Below are positions 6,881-14,874 of a stretch of DNA of 31,996 nt, one piece after another. Position 1 is the first letter of the stretch. Every line of letters starts with the position of its first letter. The notes below the pieces were generated by a model. That model did not search any database. It worked only from the letters and a program-made list of their open reading frames with translations, and was not told the DNA's origin. Source of the DNA: an uncultured Lachnospiraceae bacterium (GTDB lineage Bacteria; Bacillota; Clostridia; Lachnospirales; Lachnospiraceae); NCBI GenBank assembly GCA_910588895.1, contig CAJUSS010000017.1, forward strand, positions 4,785 to 36,780, given 5' to 3'. Made by a program: the position numbers and the translations under genes.

Positions 6881-8014
6881 ATGAAAAAGAGGATCGCGAT
6901 GATACTGACCATGGCTCTGGCTGCTTCCAGCCTGGCAGCCTGCGGAGGCGGCGGTGACAGCCAGCCTGCAGCTACGGAAGCCGCGACCACTGCAGCAGCG
7001 GCGGCGGGCGGGGACAGCGCAGACGCACCTGCCGATAACGGCGGCGGCGCAGTGGCAGAAGGCGAAGATCCCTATGCAGACCTGGGTGATTTTACCATGA
7101 TGATCGACCATGCACAGCCGGAGGGCAACCCTCGTTTCGTGTCCATGGAGAAATTTGCCGCCGATGTAGCGGAGAAGACCAATGGCCACGTGACCGTAGA
7201 GGTGTTCGGCAACGGACAGTTAGGTACGGAGAAAGAGATGCTGGAGCAGGTGGTCGCCGGTACCATCCAGGGGATGAGAGGCGGCCAGTTTGATTTCAGC
7301 CCCCGCCTGCTGATGTTCACCATGCCCTTCCTGACCCAGGACCGCGCACAGGTCACCGCACTCCTTAAGAGCGATCTGGCGAAGAAGGTCTGCGCCGAGG
7401 CCGAAGGCGAGACCGGCACCGTGATCATCAATCTGTGTGACGCCGGCGGTTACCGCCAGTTCTCCAACGGCAAGCATCCGATCACCAAGCCGGAGGATCT
7501 TCAGGGCTTAAAGATGCGCACCAACGGCATGGACACCATCGACAAGACCTTTGTGGCCCTTGGCGCCACCACTACCACGATCCCCTATTCCGATCTGTAC
7601 ATGGGCTTAAAGACCGGTGTTGCGGACGGACAGGAAAATCCCTGGGTGAACGTAGAAGGCATGAAGTTCTATGAGGTACAGCAGTATTTCACCGAAGTGA
7701 ACTATCAGTTCCATCCAGATCCCTTCTATGTAAATGCCACATGGTGGAACGATCTTCCCCAGGAGTACCGTGATATCATCTCCCAGTGCGCGGATGATAT
7801 GGGCACCTACAACGATCAGCTGATCGACGAGAACCAGGAGGCGGCTAAGCAGGTGGTCATCGTTTCCGGCAGCGAGGTCTATGTACCCAGCGAGGAAGAG
7901 CTGAAAGCATTCCAGGATGCTGTCCAGGTGGTTTACGATCAGTGCGTCGAAGAAGGGATCATGACCGCAGAAGAACTGCAGGAGATGCTGGATATCGTCG
8001 CAAATGCAAAATGA
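6881..8014 (+). CDS. TRAP transporter substrate-binding lipoprotein (DctP family)
   Basis: This 377-residue extracytoplasmic binding protein delivers a carboxylate to the TRAP membrane complex. The signal peptide ends with lipobox LAAC (Cys21), then comes a Gly/Ala/Thr linker to about 60. DctP blocks are present: GNGQLGTEKEMLEQV (from 110), LKMRTNG with Arg213 at the position that normally salt-bridges the substrate carboxylate, PYSDLYMGLKTGVADGQENPW with Asn253. The start at 6881 follows AAGGAGG closely; the frame is open 21 codons further up, without signal-peptide character. It heads the DctP-DctQ-DctM operon divergent from the GntR gene, and a strong hairpin follows it. The substrate is unknown beyond being probably an organic acid. 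Confidence 0.93.
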   Translation: MKKRIAMILTMALAASSLAACGGGGDSQPAATEAATTAAAAAGGDSADAPADNGGGAVAEGEDPYADLGDFTMMIDHAQPEGNPRFVSMEKFAADVAEKTNGHVTVEVFGNGQLGTEKEMLEQVVAGTIQGMRGGQFDFSPRLLMFTMPFLTQDRAQVTALLKSDLAKKVCAEAEGETGTVIINLCDAGGYRQFSNGKHPITKPEDLQGLKMRTNGMDTIDKTFVALGATTTTIPYSDLYMGLKTGVADGQENPWVNVEGMKFYEVQQYFTEVNYQFHPDPFYVNATWWNDLPQEYRDIISQCADDMGTYNDQLIDENQEAAKQVVIVSGSEVYVPSEEELKAFQDAVQVVYDQCVEEGIMTAEELQEMLDIVANAK

Positions 8015-8042
8015 TAAAGACGGTCAGCTAGATGATCTTTTT

Positions 8043-8111
8043 CGATCCAAGGCTCCTGGAAGTCAAGGTATTGAAATACCGACGACCTTCCAGGAGCTTT
8101 CTTTTGGATCG
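8043..8111 (+). terminator. Long hairpin between DctP and DctQ genes (partial terminator)
   Basis: Three nested stems are visible: CGATCCAA (8043-8050) with TTGGATCG (8104-8111), GCTCCTGGAAG (8052-8062) with its complement at 8087-8097, and GGTATT/AATACC inside (8067-8080). A T-rich run follows the middle stem (8098-8105). It begins 28 bases after the DctP stop, within the operon, so it probably stabilises or partly terminates the binding-protein message, giving more DctP than membrane subunits. That role is inference. Confidence 0.7.
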
Positions 8112-8214
8112 CTAAAGAACGGTTAAAGACTCCCTTGCCGCCATAAGCTGCAAGGGGCGCAAACTGCAGCGCAAGGGATGAGCGTTTGCAAGCAAAGGAA
8201 AGGAGCTGAGTATC

Positions 8215-8736
8215 ATCGAACGTTTAAAAAAGGTCGGCGAAAAGATATTTTTCATCTACCACGGGATCGGCGTGGCCGCCATGGGACTGCTGGCAGTGCT
8301 GGTGATCTTTTCCGTGATCGCCCGTTATTTCTTCTCCTTAAGCTGGAAGGAACTTTCCGAGTTCAATGTGACCCTGTTCGCGTTCACCACCTTCTGGGGC
8401 ATGGGGATCAATGTTCTGAAAAATGAGCACGTGATCATCGATATCCTCTACGACCGGGTACCGCCCGCCATCAAACGCTGGCTCAGCGTGTTGAACTACC
8501 TGATCGTGCTGGCCGTGGTCCTTGTGTTCACCTACCAGGGCTTCCAGTATGTGGGCGTAGCCGGCAAGCAGATCAGCCAGGGCATGGAGATCCCCATGAA
8601 GTACATGTACGGGATCATGCCTGTATCCGGCGCGATCTGCGCGGCCTGCGTTCTCATCAAGATCGTCGGGTCCATCACCGCTGACGTTTCCTACTTCGCA
8701 CCAAAGAACCAGGTGCTGACCAAGGACTCTCCGTGA
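8215..8736 (+). CDS. TRAP transporter small membrane subunit (DctQ family), no ordinary start codon
   Basis: This small four-helix subunit accompanies DctM. Hydrophobic segments, the conserved first helix (IGVAAMGLLAVLVIFSVIARYFF), WKELSEFNVTLFAFTTFWGMG and EHVIIDILYDRVP are typical of the family. The frame is open from 8182, but no ATG, GTG or TTG occurs before GTG at 8272, which falls inside the first helix and has no good ribosome site. AAAGGAG at 8199-8205 points to ATC codons at 8212 or 8215, giving MIERLKKVGEKIFF, a normal family N-terminus (173 residues from 8215). The start therefore appears to be a rare AUC, a base error, or a shortened protein from 8272. It is followed 26 bases later by DctM. 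Confidence 0.85.
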   Translation: MERLKKVGEKIFFIYHGIGVAAMGLLAVLVIFSVIARYFFSLSWKELSEFNVTLFAFTTFWGMGINVLKNEHVIIDILYDRVPPAIKRWLSVLNYLIVLAVVLVFTYQGFQYVGVAGKQISQGMEIPMKYMYGIMPVSGAICAACVLIKIVGSITADVSYFAPKNQVLTKDSP

Positions 8737-8762
8737 TCTTAGAAAGGAGCTGAGTATCTCTT

Positions 8763-10052
8763 ATGGCAATGATCATACTTTTAGTGCTGCTGATCTTCTT
8801 CGCGGCCCTGGGCGTGCCGCTGGCCTTCGCGATCGGCGCTTCCTGCGTCACCTACATCACCACCAATGCTCCCACGTTCCTTTCCATGGTGCCCCAGCGT
8901 ATCTGGAACGGCGCTTACAGTGAACTGATGATCGCCATGCCACTGTTCATGCTGGCAGGCGAGCTGATGAACACCGGCGGTATCACCAAGCGGATCATCA
9001 ATTTCTGTCTGCAGCTTTTAAAGCCCTTCCACGGCGGCTTAGGAGAGGTGAACATCGTGGCCTCCATGATCTTCGGCGGCATCTCCGGATCCTCTGTGGC
9101 CGATACCTCCGCCTTAGGGAGCATCCTGATCCCGGCCATGGAAGACTTAGGCTATCCGCCGGATGCATCGGCCGGCATCACCGTAGCCTCCTCCACCATG
9201 GGAATGATCATCCCGCCCCCCACGCCTATGATCGTATATTCCATGATCTCCGGCGCATCTGTGGGCGCGCTGTTCATGGCAGGCGCGGTGCCGGGGATCC
9301 TGATCGGTCTCACCCAGCTGATCTTAGTCTTCTGGATCAGCCACAAGCATGGATGGCATCCGAAGAAAACGCCTTTTAACTTTAAGGAATTTTCTTCCGC
9401 GATCCTTTCTGGTATCCCGGCTCTCTTGATGCCCCTGTTCATCATCATCTGCGTATCCTTCGGCGTGTGTACCGCATCGGAGAGCGCCGGTGTGGCTGTG
9501 CTCTACTCGATCCTGGTAGGCTTCTTCATCTACAAAGAGCTGACCTTCAAGGCCATCATCGAGGCCTTGAAGAAGACCCTGATCTCTTCCTCCTCGATCA
9601 TGATCATCATCGGCTTTACCACGATCTTCACCTGGGTCCTGACCATGCAGAAGGTTCCCCAGATCGTGGCGGATTTCTTTATCTCGCTGAACATGCCCAG
9701 CTGGGGCATCGCACTGGTGTTCTGCGTCATGATCTTGATGATCGGCACCTTCATCGACGTGAGCCCGGCGATCCTTTTGCTGACCCCGATCATGCTGCCT
9801 GTCATGCAGAATTACGGCTTCTCCGCTCTGCAGTTCGGCGCCATGATGATCACCGGCCTGGCGATCGGTCTGGTGACTCCGCCGGTGGGCATGTGCTTAA
9901 ATGCCTGCAATAAGATCAACCGGATGCCGATCATATCGATCTTCAAGGGCGCGCTGCCCTACCTGATCTGCAATATCATCGTATTGATGGCGATCAGCTT
10001 GTTCGCACCGCTGACCACCTGGCTGCCCTTAGCGCTGGGCTATAGCCTGTAA
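8763..10052 (+). CDS. TRAP transporter large permease (DctM family)
   Basis: This 429-residue polytopic protein is the ion-coupled transport channel of the TRAP system, of usual family length. It has about a dozen hydrophobic helices and DctM signatures: GVPLAFAIGAS near the start, GGLGEVNIVASMIFGGISGSSVAD, MIIPPPTPMIVYS, and the second-half repeat IGTFIDVSPAILLLTPIMLP with VTPPVGMCLN. The ribosome site AAAGGAG lies 13 bases before the ATG, rather distant; the 16 bases covering it (8743-8758) are identical to those before DctQ (8199-8214). It ends the operon, with a terminator 28 bases later. Confidence 0.95.
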   Translation: MAMIILLVLLIFFAALGVPLAFAIGASCVTYITTNAPTFLSMVPQRIWNGAYSELMIAMPLFMLAGELMNTGGITKRIINFCLQLLKPFHGGLGEVNIVASMIFGGISGSSVADTSALGSILIPAMEDLGYPPDASAGITVASSTMGMIIPPPTPMIVYSMISGASVGALFMAGAVPGILIGLTQLILVFWISHKHGWHPKKTPFNFKEFSSAILSGIPALLMPLFIIICVSFGVCTASESAGVAVLYSILVGFFIYKELTFKAIIEALKKTLISSSSIMIIIGFTTIFTWVLTMQKVPQIVADFFISLNMPSWGIALVFCVMILMIGTFIDVSPAILLLTPIMLPVMQNYGFSALQFGAMMITGLAIGLVTPPVGMCLNACNKINRMPIISIFKGALPYLICNIIVLMAISLFAPLTTWLPLALGYSL

Positions 10053-10079
10053 GATCCGATCGGTAAACATCAAACGTCC

Positions 10080-10115
10080 ACAAGGGGCTGTCGCAAGACA
10101 GTCCCTTGTTCTCTC
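10080..10115 (+). terminator. Intrinsic terminator of the first TRAP operon
   Basis: ACAAGGG and GCTGTC pair with GACAGT and CCCTTGT around a GCAA tetraloop, followed by a TTCTCTCT tract. It closes the DctPQM unit. Confidence 0.75.
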
Positions 10116-10141
10116 TCACTGTCTTTTCGCTCCAGTTCTGC

Positions 10142-10169
10142 TTGCAATCTGCCGCGCGGGTGCTATACT
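10142..10169 (+). promoter_or_regulatory. Promoter of the deacetylase-MATE pair
   Basis: TTGCAA (10142-10147), 16 bases, TATACT (10164-10169), with TGC directly before the -10 (extended -10). It lies 120 bases before the deacetylase start and just after the TRAP terminator, so the pair forms a separate unit. Confidence 0.6.
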
Positions 10170-10291
10170 AAGGAAATGGCGGGCACCGCTCTCTGTCCGC
10201 CCTGGAAGATCGTTTTCAATACATAGAGTAGACCACAAAAAATACGCGGATCCAGTGCGTTTTGATCAAAAGAAAAGGGGACAGGATCGAT

Positions 10292-12178
10292 ATGATCGTT
10301 GACGGAAGGACAAACGGGCCGGGGATCTCCTGGCCTGGAGGGAAACGTGTGGCAGTGATGCTGACATTTGACTTTGATGCGGAATATCTGCGGATCTCCC
10401 GTGCGGAGTCCAAAGGGACGCAGATCGGTTTTACAGACTTTTCCAGGGGACAGTATGGGCCCCATGAAGGACTCGCCCGGTGTCTGGATATATTGGATGC
10501 CTTTGGGGTAAAAGGCACGTTTTTTGTGCCGGGGATCGTAGCGGAGCAGTATGAAGACTGTGTGCGCAGCATCCATGCCCGGGGACATGAGCTGGCCTGC
10601 CATGGATACGCTCACGAAGCCAAACGGGGCATTTCCCGGGAGGAGGAAGAGGCCCGGCTTGAAAAATGCGAGGGGATCCTCAAAGCCATCACGGGAAAGC
10701 AGCCGGCGGGGCACCGCGGGCCGGAGAGCATCATCCATCCCTTTACCCCGGAGCTTCTGGCCGCGCGGGGATATCTCTACAGCTCTTCGATGAAGGACTG
10801 CGACTGGGCTTATCTGTGGGAAAAGCCTGCGGAAGACCGCCCTATGACTGCTGACGGGCGTTCCGGCCAACATCTGCTCCCCCTGGTGGAGCTCCCCTGC
10901 GATATCACCATGGATGATTTTACCTACTACTATTTCACCTTTAGCGATCCGGCCGTCCGGTCCATGTATCCGAACCGGGAGGTGATCGGGAACTGGCAGG
11001 CAGAATTTGACGGTCTGGCGGAGGAGGGGGATAAGATCTTTGTCTTAAAGCTCCACCCCCAGATGATCGGACGGGCCAGCCGGATCGCTGCCCTGGGAGC
11101 GTTCATCGGGTATATGCAGCGGCACGGAGCATGGATCGCCACCTGCGAGGAGGTGGCCCGGTATGTGCTGGAACAGTCCTCCAGGATATCCAAGGATCCA
11201 AGCATGGATATGCACGAAGACAGCGCTCCAACGGGCAGGGCCCTTCGGTCCGGCATCGTCTCCGCTCCCGTCCCATCGCCATCGACGCATCAGGCGATCC
11301 CGGTCCCAGGACAGAAGGTCCAGATCCGTTCCACCCGTCAGATGACGGATATCCGCCCAGTCTGGCCTGACCGCAAACGGATCGCCGTCATGCTGGCCTT
11401 TGACTTGGACGCGGAGACCATGTGGACCACCCGCGGGGACGGCAATGCCGACCACATCACCAATCTTTCCCGCGGTGCATATGGCCCCAAACAGGGCGTG
11501 CCGCGGATCTTAAAGATGCTGGATACCTGGGGGGTGAAAGCCACCTTTTTCATCCCTGGCATGATCGCGGAAAGATACCCTGCCGTCGTAGAGGAGATCA
11601 GCCGCCGCGGCCACGAGATCGGCTTCCACGGCTATGCCCACGAGGAGTTTACCACCACCACCTATGAAGAGGAGGATGCCACCATGCACCGGGCGGAAAA
11701 GATCATCCGGGATATCTGCGGCCAAACGCTTTTTGGACACCGGGCTCCCGGCGGCGTGATCCACGACTACAGCCTGCGCCTGTTTGTAGAACACGGCTAC
11801 ATCTACAGCTCCAACTGGCGGGACAGCGACGGTCCTTTCCTCCATAAGATCGACGGAAAAGAGGTCCCCTTGGTGGAGCTCCCCAAGGATTCGATCTTTG
11901 ATGATACGGCTTATGACTTTTATACCGATTCCGCCCCGGAACGGCATGGACTCAAGTCCCCGGGGGAGATGTATGAGATCTGGAAAGAGGAATTTGACGC
12001 CCTGGCCGCGGAAGGCCGGATGATCAACTTTGTCCTCCATCCCCAGTTCATCGGCCGCCCCAGCCGGGTGGATATGCTCAGCCATCTGATCGGATACATG
12101 CTGGCCCATGGCGCATGGCTGGATACCAACTACGCCGTCGCCTCCTATATCCTGGCACAGAGGGGGCTTCGACCATGA
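10292..12178 (+). CDS. Tandem-duplicated polysaccharide-deacetylase-like protein (NodB/PuuE-type, two catalytic domains)
   Basis: This 628-residue protein contains two homologous NodB-fold domains, about 1-295 and 352-628, joined by a Ser/Pro-rich linker. Each carries the metal and catalytic motifs: TFDFDAE (25-31) and AFDLDAE (369-375); CHGYAHE (103-109) and FHGYAHE (445-451); GHRGPE (140-145) and GHRAPG (482-487); and a late LHPQ block (254-257, 582-585). The closest style is the PuuE/allantoinase-like cytoplasmic subgroup, which hydrolyses C-N bonds in small molecules, not exported chitin deacetylases: there is no signal peptide. Single-domain length is about 290-300, so this is a fused duplication. 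The start at 10292 follows a purine-rich site (AGGGGACAGGA). The MATE gene overlaps its stop by 4 bases. The substrate is unknown. Confidence 0.85.
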   Translation: MIVDGRTNGPGISWPGGKRVAVMLTFDFDAEYLRISRAESKGTQIGFTDFSRGQYGPHEGLARCLDILDAFGVKGTFFVPGIVAEQYEDCVRSIHARGHELACHGYAHEAKRGISREEEEARLEKCEGILKAITGKQPAGHRGPESIIHPFTPELLAARGYLYSSSMKDCDWAYLWEKPAEDRPMTADGRSGQHLLPLVELPCDITMDDFTYYYFTFSDPAVRSMYPNREVIGNWQAEFDGLAEEGDKIFVLKLHPQMIGRASRIAALGAFIGYMQRHGAWIATCEEVARYVLEQSSRISKDPSMDMHEDSAPTGRALRSGIVSAPVPSPSTHQAIPVPGQKVQIRSTRQMTDIRPVWPDRKRIAVMLAFDLDAETMWTTRGDGNADHITNLSRGAYGPKQGVPRILKMLDTWGVKATFFIPGMIAERYPAVVEEISRRGHEIGFHGYAHEEFTTTTYEEEDATMHRAEKIIRDICGQTLFGHRAPGGVIHDYSLRLFVEHGYIYSSNWRDSDGPFLHKIDGKEVPLVELPKDSIFDDTAYDFYTDSAPERHGLKSPGEMYEIWKEEFDALAAEGRMINFVLHPQFIGRPSRVDMLSHLIGYMLAHGAWLDTNYAVASYILAQRGLRP

Positions 12179-13701
12179 GCAAAAGATATCGGAGACAAGA
12201 TCTTGCAGGCGCAGCAGACCCCAGAGAAAAACAGGGCACGGAAAATGCCCTGCTGCTGGGAAAGAGCATCCCGGAGACGATCCTGCGCCTGTCCGGGCCT
12301 GCGATCTTAGAACAATTTTTGATCTGCTTAGCCTCCCTGGTGGATACAGCCATGGTGGGCTCGATCGGCGCGGCCGCCACGGCCTCGGTGGCGGTCAACA
12401 TCTCCAGCGTCTGGCTGATCAACGGGTGCATCACCGCCTTGAGCGTCGGCTTTTCCTTCCTGGTCTCCCACTCTGTGGGGGAGCAGGATCCGATCAAGAC
12501 CGAACAGGCGGTCCGGCAGTCGATCACGGCTTCCGTCACCCTGGGCGCGCTCCTTACCGCGGTCGTCCTGGCCATCCACCGGGCACTGCCCCGGATCTTA
12601 GGAGCCGGGCCGGATGTTCTGCCGGGAGCCCAGACCTACATGGGCATCATCGGTCTGGGACTGATAGGCCAGACCCTGGGCGTGGTCCTTTCCGCCGTCC
12701 TCCGGTCCGCAGGGGATACCAAGACTCCTATGGCGGCTAACTTAGCCTCCAATCTCCTGAACGTGATCGGGAACTTTTTCCTGATCTATCCGGCCAGACA
12801 GATCGCCCTTCCCTTTGCAGGCGGTCCTTCCCTTGCCGCGGCAGACGGCCCGGCACTCCTGTCGGCAGGCAGTCCTGCACTCCCCGCAGCGGTCGGTCCT
12901 CAGATCCCTCTGTGGGGAGCCGGTCTGGGGATCAAGGGGGCGGCCATAGCCACCTCCCTGTCCCAGTATGCCCTGGCGGCCATGCTGCTCTATGCGATCT
13001 GTCATGCCCCCACCCCGGCAAAGATCCGCCTGCGGGGTGACTACCGCTTCCGCCGCCGGACCTTGCAGAGTCTGTTCCGCATCGGGATCCCGGTACTTTT
13101 AGAACGTGTCACCCTGTGCCTTGGACAGATCTCTTTGACCGCTATGATCTCCGGCCTGGGCACCATCCCCTTAGCCGCCCATTATCTGACCAGCCAGACT
13201 GAGGGTCTTTTATATCTGCCAGCCTATGGCTTTGCCTATACCGGCACCACGCTGATCGGACAATCCCTGGGTGCCAAGGATAAGAAGCTGGCCGCACGGT
13301 TCGCAAGGGATATCTGCATCATCAGCACCGTCGTCATCCTGGCAGCCTGCATCCCGGTCTATGGGGCCGCCGGGGCGATCATCCGCCTTTTCTCCAAGGA
13401 TGCCGGGGTCGCGCAGCTGGGGACCCTGACCATCAAGATCGCAGCCGCCACCGAGATCTTCTTCAGCTTCTTCCTCGTGGCCTGCGGCATCTGCCGCGGA
13501 GCCGGGGATGTGAAGTTCCCGCTGGCGGTCAGCCTGATCGGCATGTGGGGCCTCAGGATCGGTCTGGTCTGGCTGGTGACCCACATGCTCCACTGGGGCG
13601 TGGCCGGGGTATGGATCGCCATCGCCGCAGACTGCTTTGTCCGGTCCTGTTTATTCCTGTGGAGGCTGCTGAGCGGAAAGTGGATGGACGCAGCGCCTTG
13701 A
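12175..13701 (+). CDS. MATE-family efflux transporter
   Basis: This 508-residue multidrug/toxin-extrusion-type antiporter has two six-helix halves; family features include GPAILEQFLICLASLVDTAMVG, VLSAVLRSAGDTKTPM, LERVTLCLGQISLTAMISGLG and GTTLIGQSLGAKDKKLAARF. The ATG at 12175 overlaps the stop of the deacetylase gene (ATGA), with AGAGGGGG upstream, so translation is coupled and the two proteins probably act in one pathway (modify, then export). An earlier in-frame ATG at 12115 lies deep inside the upstream gene and is unlikely. Residues 216-243 are a Gly/Pro/Ala insertion built from a 24-base tandem repeat. Length is slightly above the usual 440-460 because of this insertion and an N-terminal extension of about 30 residues. 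Confidence 0.92.
   Translation: MSKRYRRQDLAGAADPREKQGTENALLLGKSIPETILRLSGPAILEQFLICLASLVDTAMVGSIGAAATASVAVNISSVWLINGCITALSVGFSFLVSHSVGEQDPIKTEQAVRQSITASVTLGALLTAVVLAIHRALPRILGAGPDVLPGAQTYMGIIGLGLIGQTLGVVLSAVLRSAGDTKTPMAANLASNLLNVIGNFFLIYPARQIALPFAGGPSLAAADGPALLSAGSPALPAAVGPQIPLWGAGLGIKGAAIATSLSQYALAAMLLYAICHAPTPAKIRLRGDYRFRRRTLQSLFRIGIPVLLERVTLCLGQISLTAMISGLGTIPLAAHYLTSQTEGLLYLPAYGFAYTGTTLIGQSLGAKDKKLAARFARDICIISTVVILAACIPVYGAAGAIIRLFSKDAGVAQLGTLTIKIAAATEIFFSFFLVACGICRGAGDVKFPLAVSLIGMWGLRIGLVWLVTHMLHWGVAGVWIAIAADCFVRSCLFLWRLLSGKWMDAAP
12820..12903 (+). repeat. 24-base in-frame tandem repeat inside the MATE gene
   Basis: Units 12820-12843, 12844-12867, 12868-12891 and a half unit to 12903 encode eight-residue blocks GGPSLAAA, DGPALLSA, GSPALPAA, VGPQ. 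The block lies in a loop between two hydrophobic helices and stays in frame, as expected for a tolerated minisatellite. Confidence 0.7.
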
Positions 13702-13706
13702 TCATC

Positions 13707-13877
13707 TCAATGCCGCACCGTGAAATAGCCGGACAGCCAGATGTTCTCCAGCGCATAGTCCAAGTCCGCCAGAAAAGCCTCCTCCGTGATCTGGCCGTTG
13801 GCCTTTATCCTGCGGTCGATCTGGGCAAGCTGTCTTCCCTGCAGATCCGGCCGGCGGTATGCCCCGGCTCTACTCAT
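13707..13877 (-). CDS. Small protein of 56 residues coupled to the ATPase gene
   Basis: The ATG at 13877 overlaps the ATPase stop by 8 bases (ATGAGTAG), and the frame runs 56 codons to TGA at 13707. It reads MSRAGAYRRPDLQGRQLAQI then a helix-like stretch ending ALENIWLSGYFTVRH. Codons match the neighbours (AAC ATC TGG CTG TCC GGC). There is no transmembrane segment or signal peptide. The family is not recognised. It is convergent with the MATE gene, whose stop is 5 bases away, with no terminator between. The coupling suggests a partner of the ATPase. Confidence 0.6.
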   Translation of the reverse strand: MSRAGAYRRPDLQGRQLAQIDRRIKANGQITEEAFLADLDYALENIWLSGYFTVRH

Positions 13878-14616
13878 CCTCATCCAAAAGCCGTTTTAAA
13901 AGATACGCCCGGTCATTGATGAACATCTCCATCACCTGATAGCTCTCCGTGTCCTCATAGGCGCAGGGATGGAGGCCGCCCTCCTCAAAGGATAAAAGCC
14001 GGGCACCGGGGAGCCCTAAAAGGATCGGAGAATGGCTGGCGATGATGAACTGCGCCCCCTGGGCCGCCAGCTGGTGGATCTGGAGCAGCAGGGAGAGCTG
14101 ACGCTGGGGCGAAAGGGCTGCCTCCGGCTCGTCCAAAAGGTAGAGACCGCCGGGGACAAAGTCTCCCTGGACCAGGGCCAAAAAGCTTTCCCCGTGAGAG
14201 AACTGATGGAGGGACTTGCCTCCGTAACGGGCATAGAACTTCATCGGCTCATCCGTGCCCCGGTAATCCTCCGCTTTGCTGGCCACATTGTAAAAGCTCT
14301 CCGCCCTTAAAAAGTAGCTTCCCCTGGGCCTTCTCGCCCCCTTCGACATCCGGATCGCCTGATGGAGCTCCGAATGGGAGTCATAGGTGGAAAAGGTATA
14401 ATTCCGGTTCCCGCCCTCGGGGCTGAAGCCGTAGGCCACCGCGATCCCCTCCAGGAGAGTGGATTTACCTGAGCCATTCTCCCCCACAAAAAAGGTCACT
14501 GGCGCGGTAAAGGACAGCTCCTCCAAAGACCGCAGAGCCGGGACCTGCCGCAGGTAACTGTCCCGCCCGATCTCCTCCCAGTCGATCCGGATATCCTTGA
14601 TAAAGCGTCCGCCCAT
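13870..14616 (-). CDS. Stand-alone AAA/ABC-type ATPase (predicted ATPase, COG3910-like)
   Basis: This 248-residue soluble ATPase has an SMC/ABC-type head. Walker A GENGSGKST is at 45-53, a signature-like SHGES at 140-144, Walker B LYLLDEPEAALS from 158, and switch His195 in IASHSPIL. There is no coiled coil long enough for an SMC protein and no membrane part, so it belongs to the group of predicted single-domain ATPases whose role is undefined. GTGAGG precedes the start. Its stop overlaps the start of a 56-residue ORF, a small potential partner. Biochemical role unknown. Confidence 0.85.
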   Translation of the reverse strand: MGGRFIKDIRIDWEEIGRDSYLRQVPALRSLEELSFTAPVTFFVGENGSGKSTLLEGIAVAYGFSPEGGNRNYTFSTYDSHSELHQAIRMSKGARRPRGSYFLRAESFYNVASKAEDYRGTDEPMKFYARYGGKSLHQFSHGESFLALVQGDFVPGGLYLLDEPEAALSPQRQLSLLLQIHQLAAQGAQFIIASHSPILLGLPGARLLSFEEGGLHPCAYEDTESYQVMEMFINDRAYLLKRLLDEDE

Positions 14617-14700
14617 CTTTTTTCTACCTCACTGTCTTTTCTCTATATATGGGTCTCTGATCAGCCCCCCTGCATCCTCAGCTTTATCCATCATAACATA

Positions 14701-14826
14701 TTTTCCAGGGACCACAAGTATCTGGGCGGCCGGGAGGCCCAGCCGCCAAAGGAGATGATGGGGATACCGGGAATGGAGCAGAAGATCTTCCACCCCATGA
14801 TGCTTCTGGTGAAGGCCGGACGCTGA
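14701..14826 (+). pseudogene. Coding-like C-terminal fragment, unknown protein
   Basis: A plus-strand frame reads FSRDHKYLGGREAQPPKEMM and continues to VKAGR before TGA at 14824-14826. About 85 percent of its codons end in G or C, as in the real genes here, while the antisense frame on the minus strand does not show this. Nothing upstream offers a start: the preceding 60 bases are AT-rich and not codon-like. It looks like the tail of a deleted gene left between the Gfo/Idh and ATPase genes. Confidence 0.35.
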
Positions 14827-14874
14827 CGGGAAGATCCCGCCCCAAGACCGTTCCGGATATCCCCTTTCCATGTC

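Noticed and set aside
10163..10873. 236-codon minus-strand frame
   Set aside because: Antisense shadow of the first deacetylase domain and its leader; rich in Pro/Arg/Cys and without a ribosome site.
12742..13593. Minus-strand frames opposite the MATE gene
   Set aside because: Highly charged Asp/Gly/Gln-rich shadows of a membrane protein gene.
14629..14871. 80-codon minus-strand frame starting 3 bases after the Gfo/Idh stop
   Set aside because: The position suggests coupling, but its third-position GC is near 50 percent while the opposite plus-strand frame has native codon use; no ribosome site was found.
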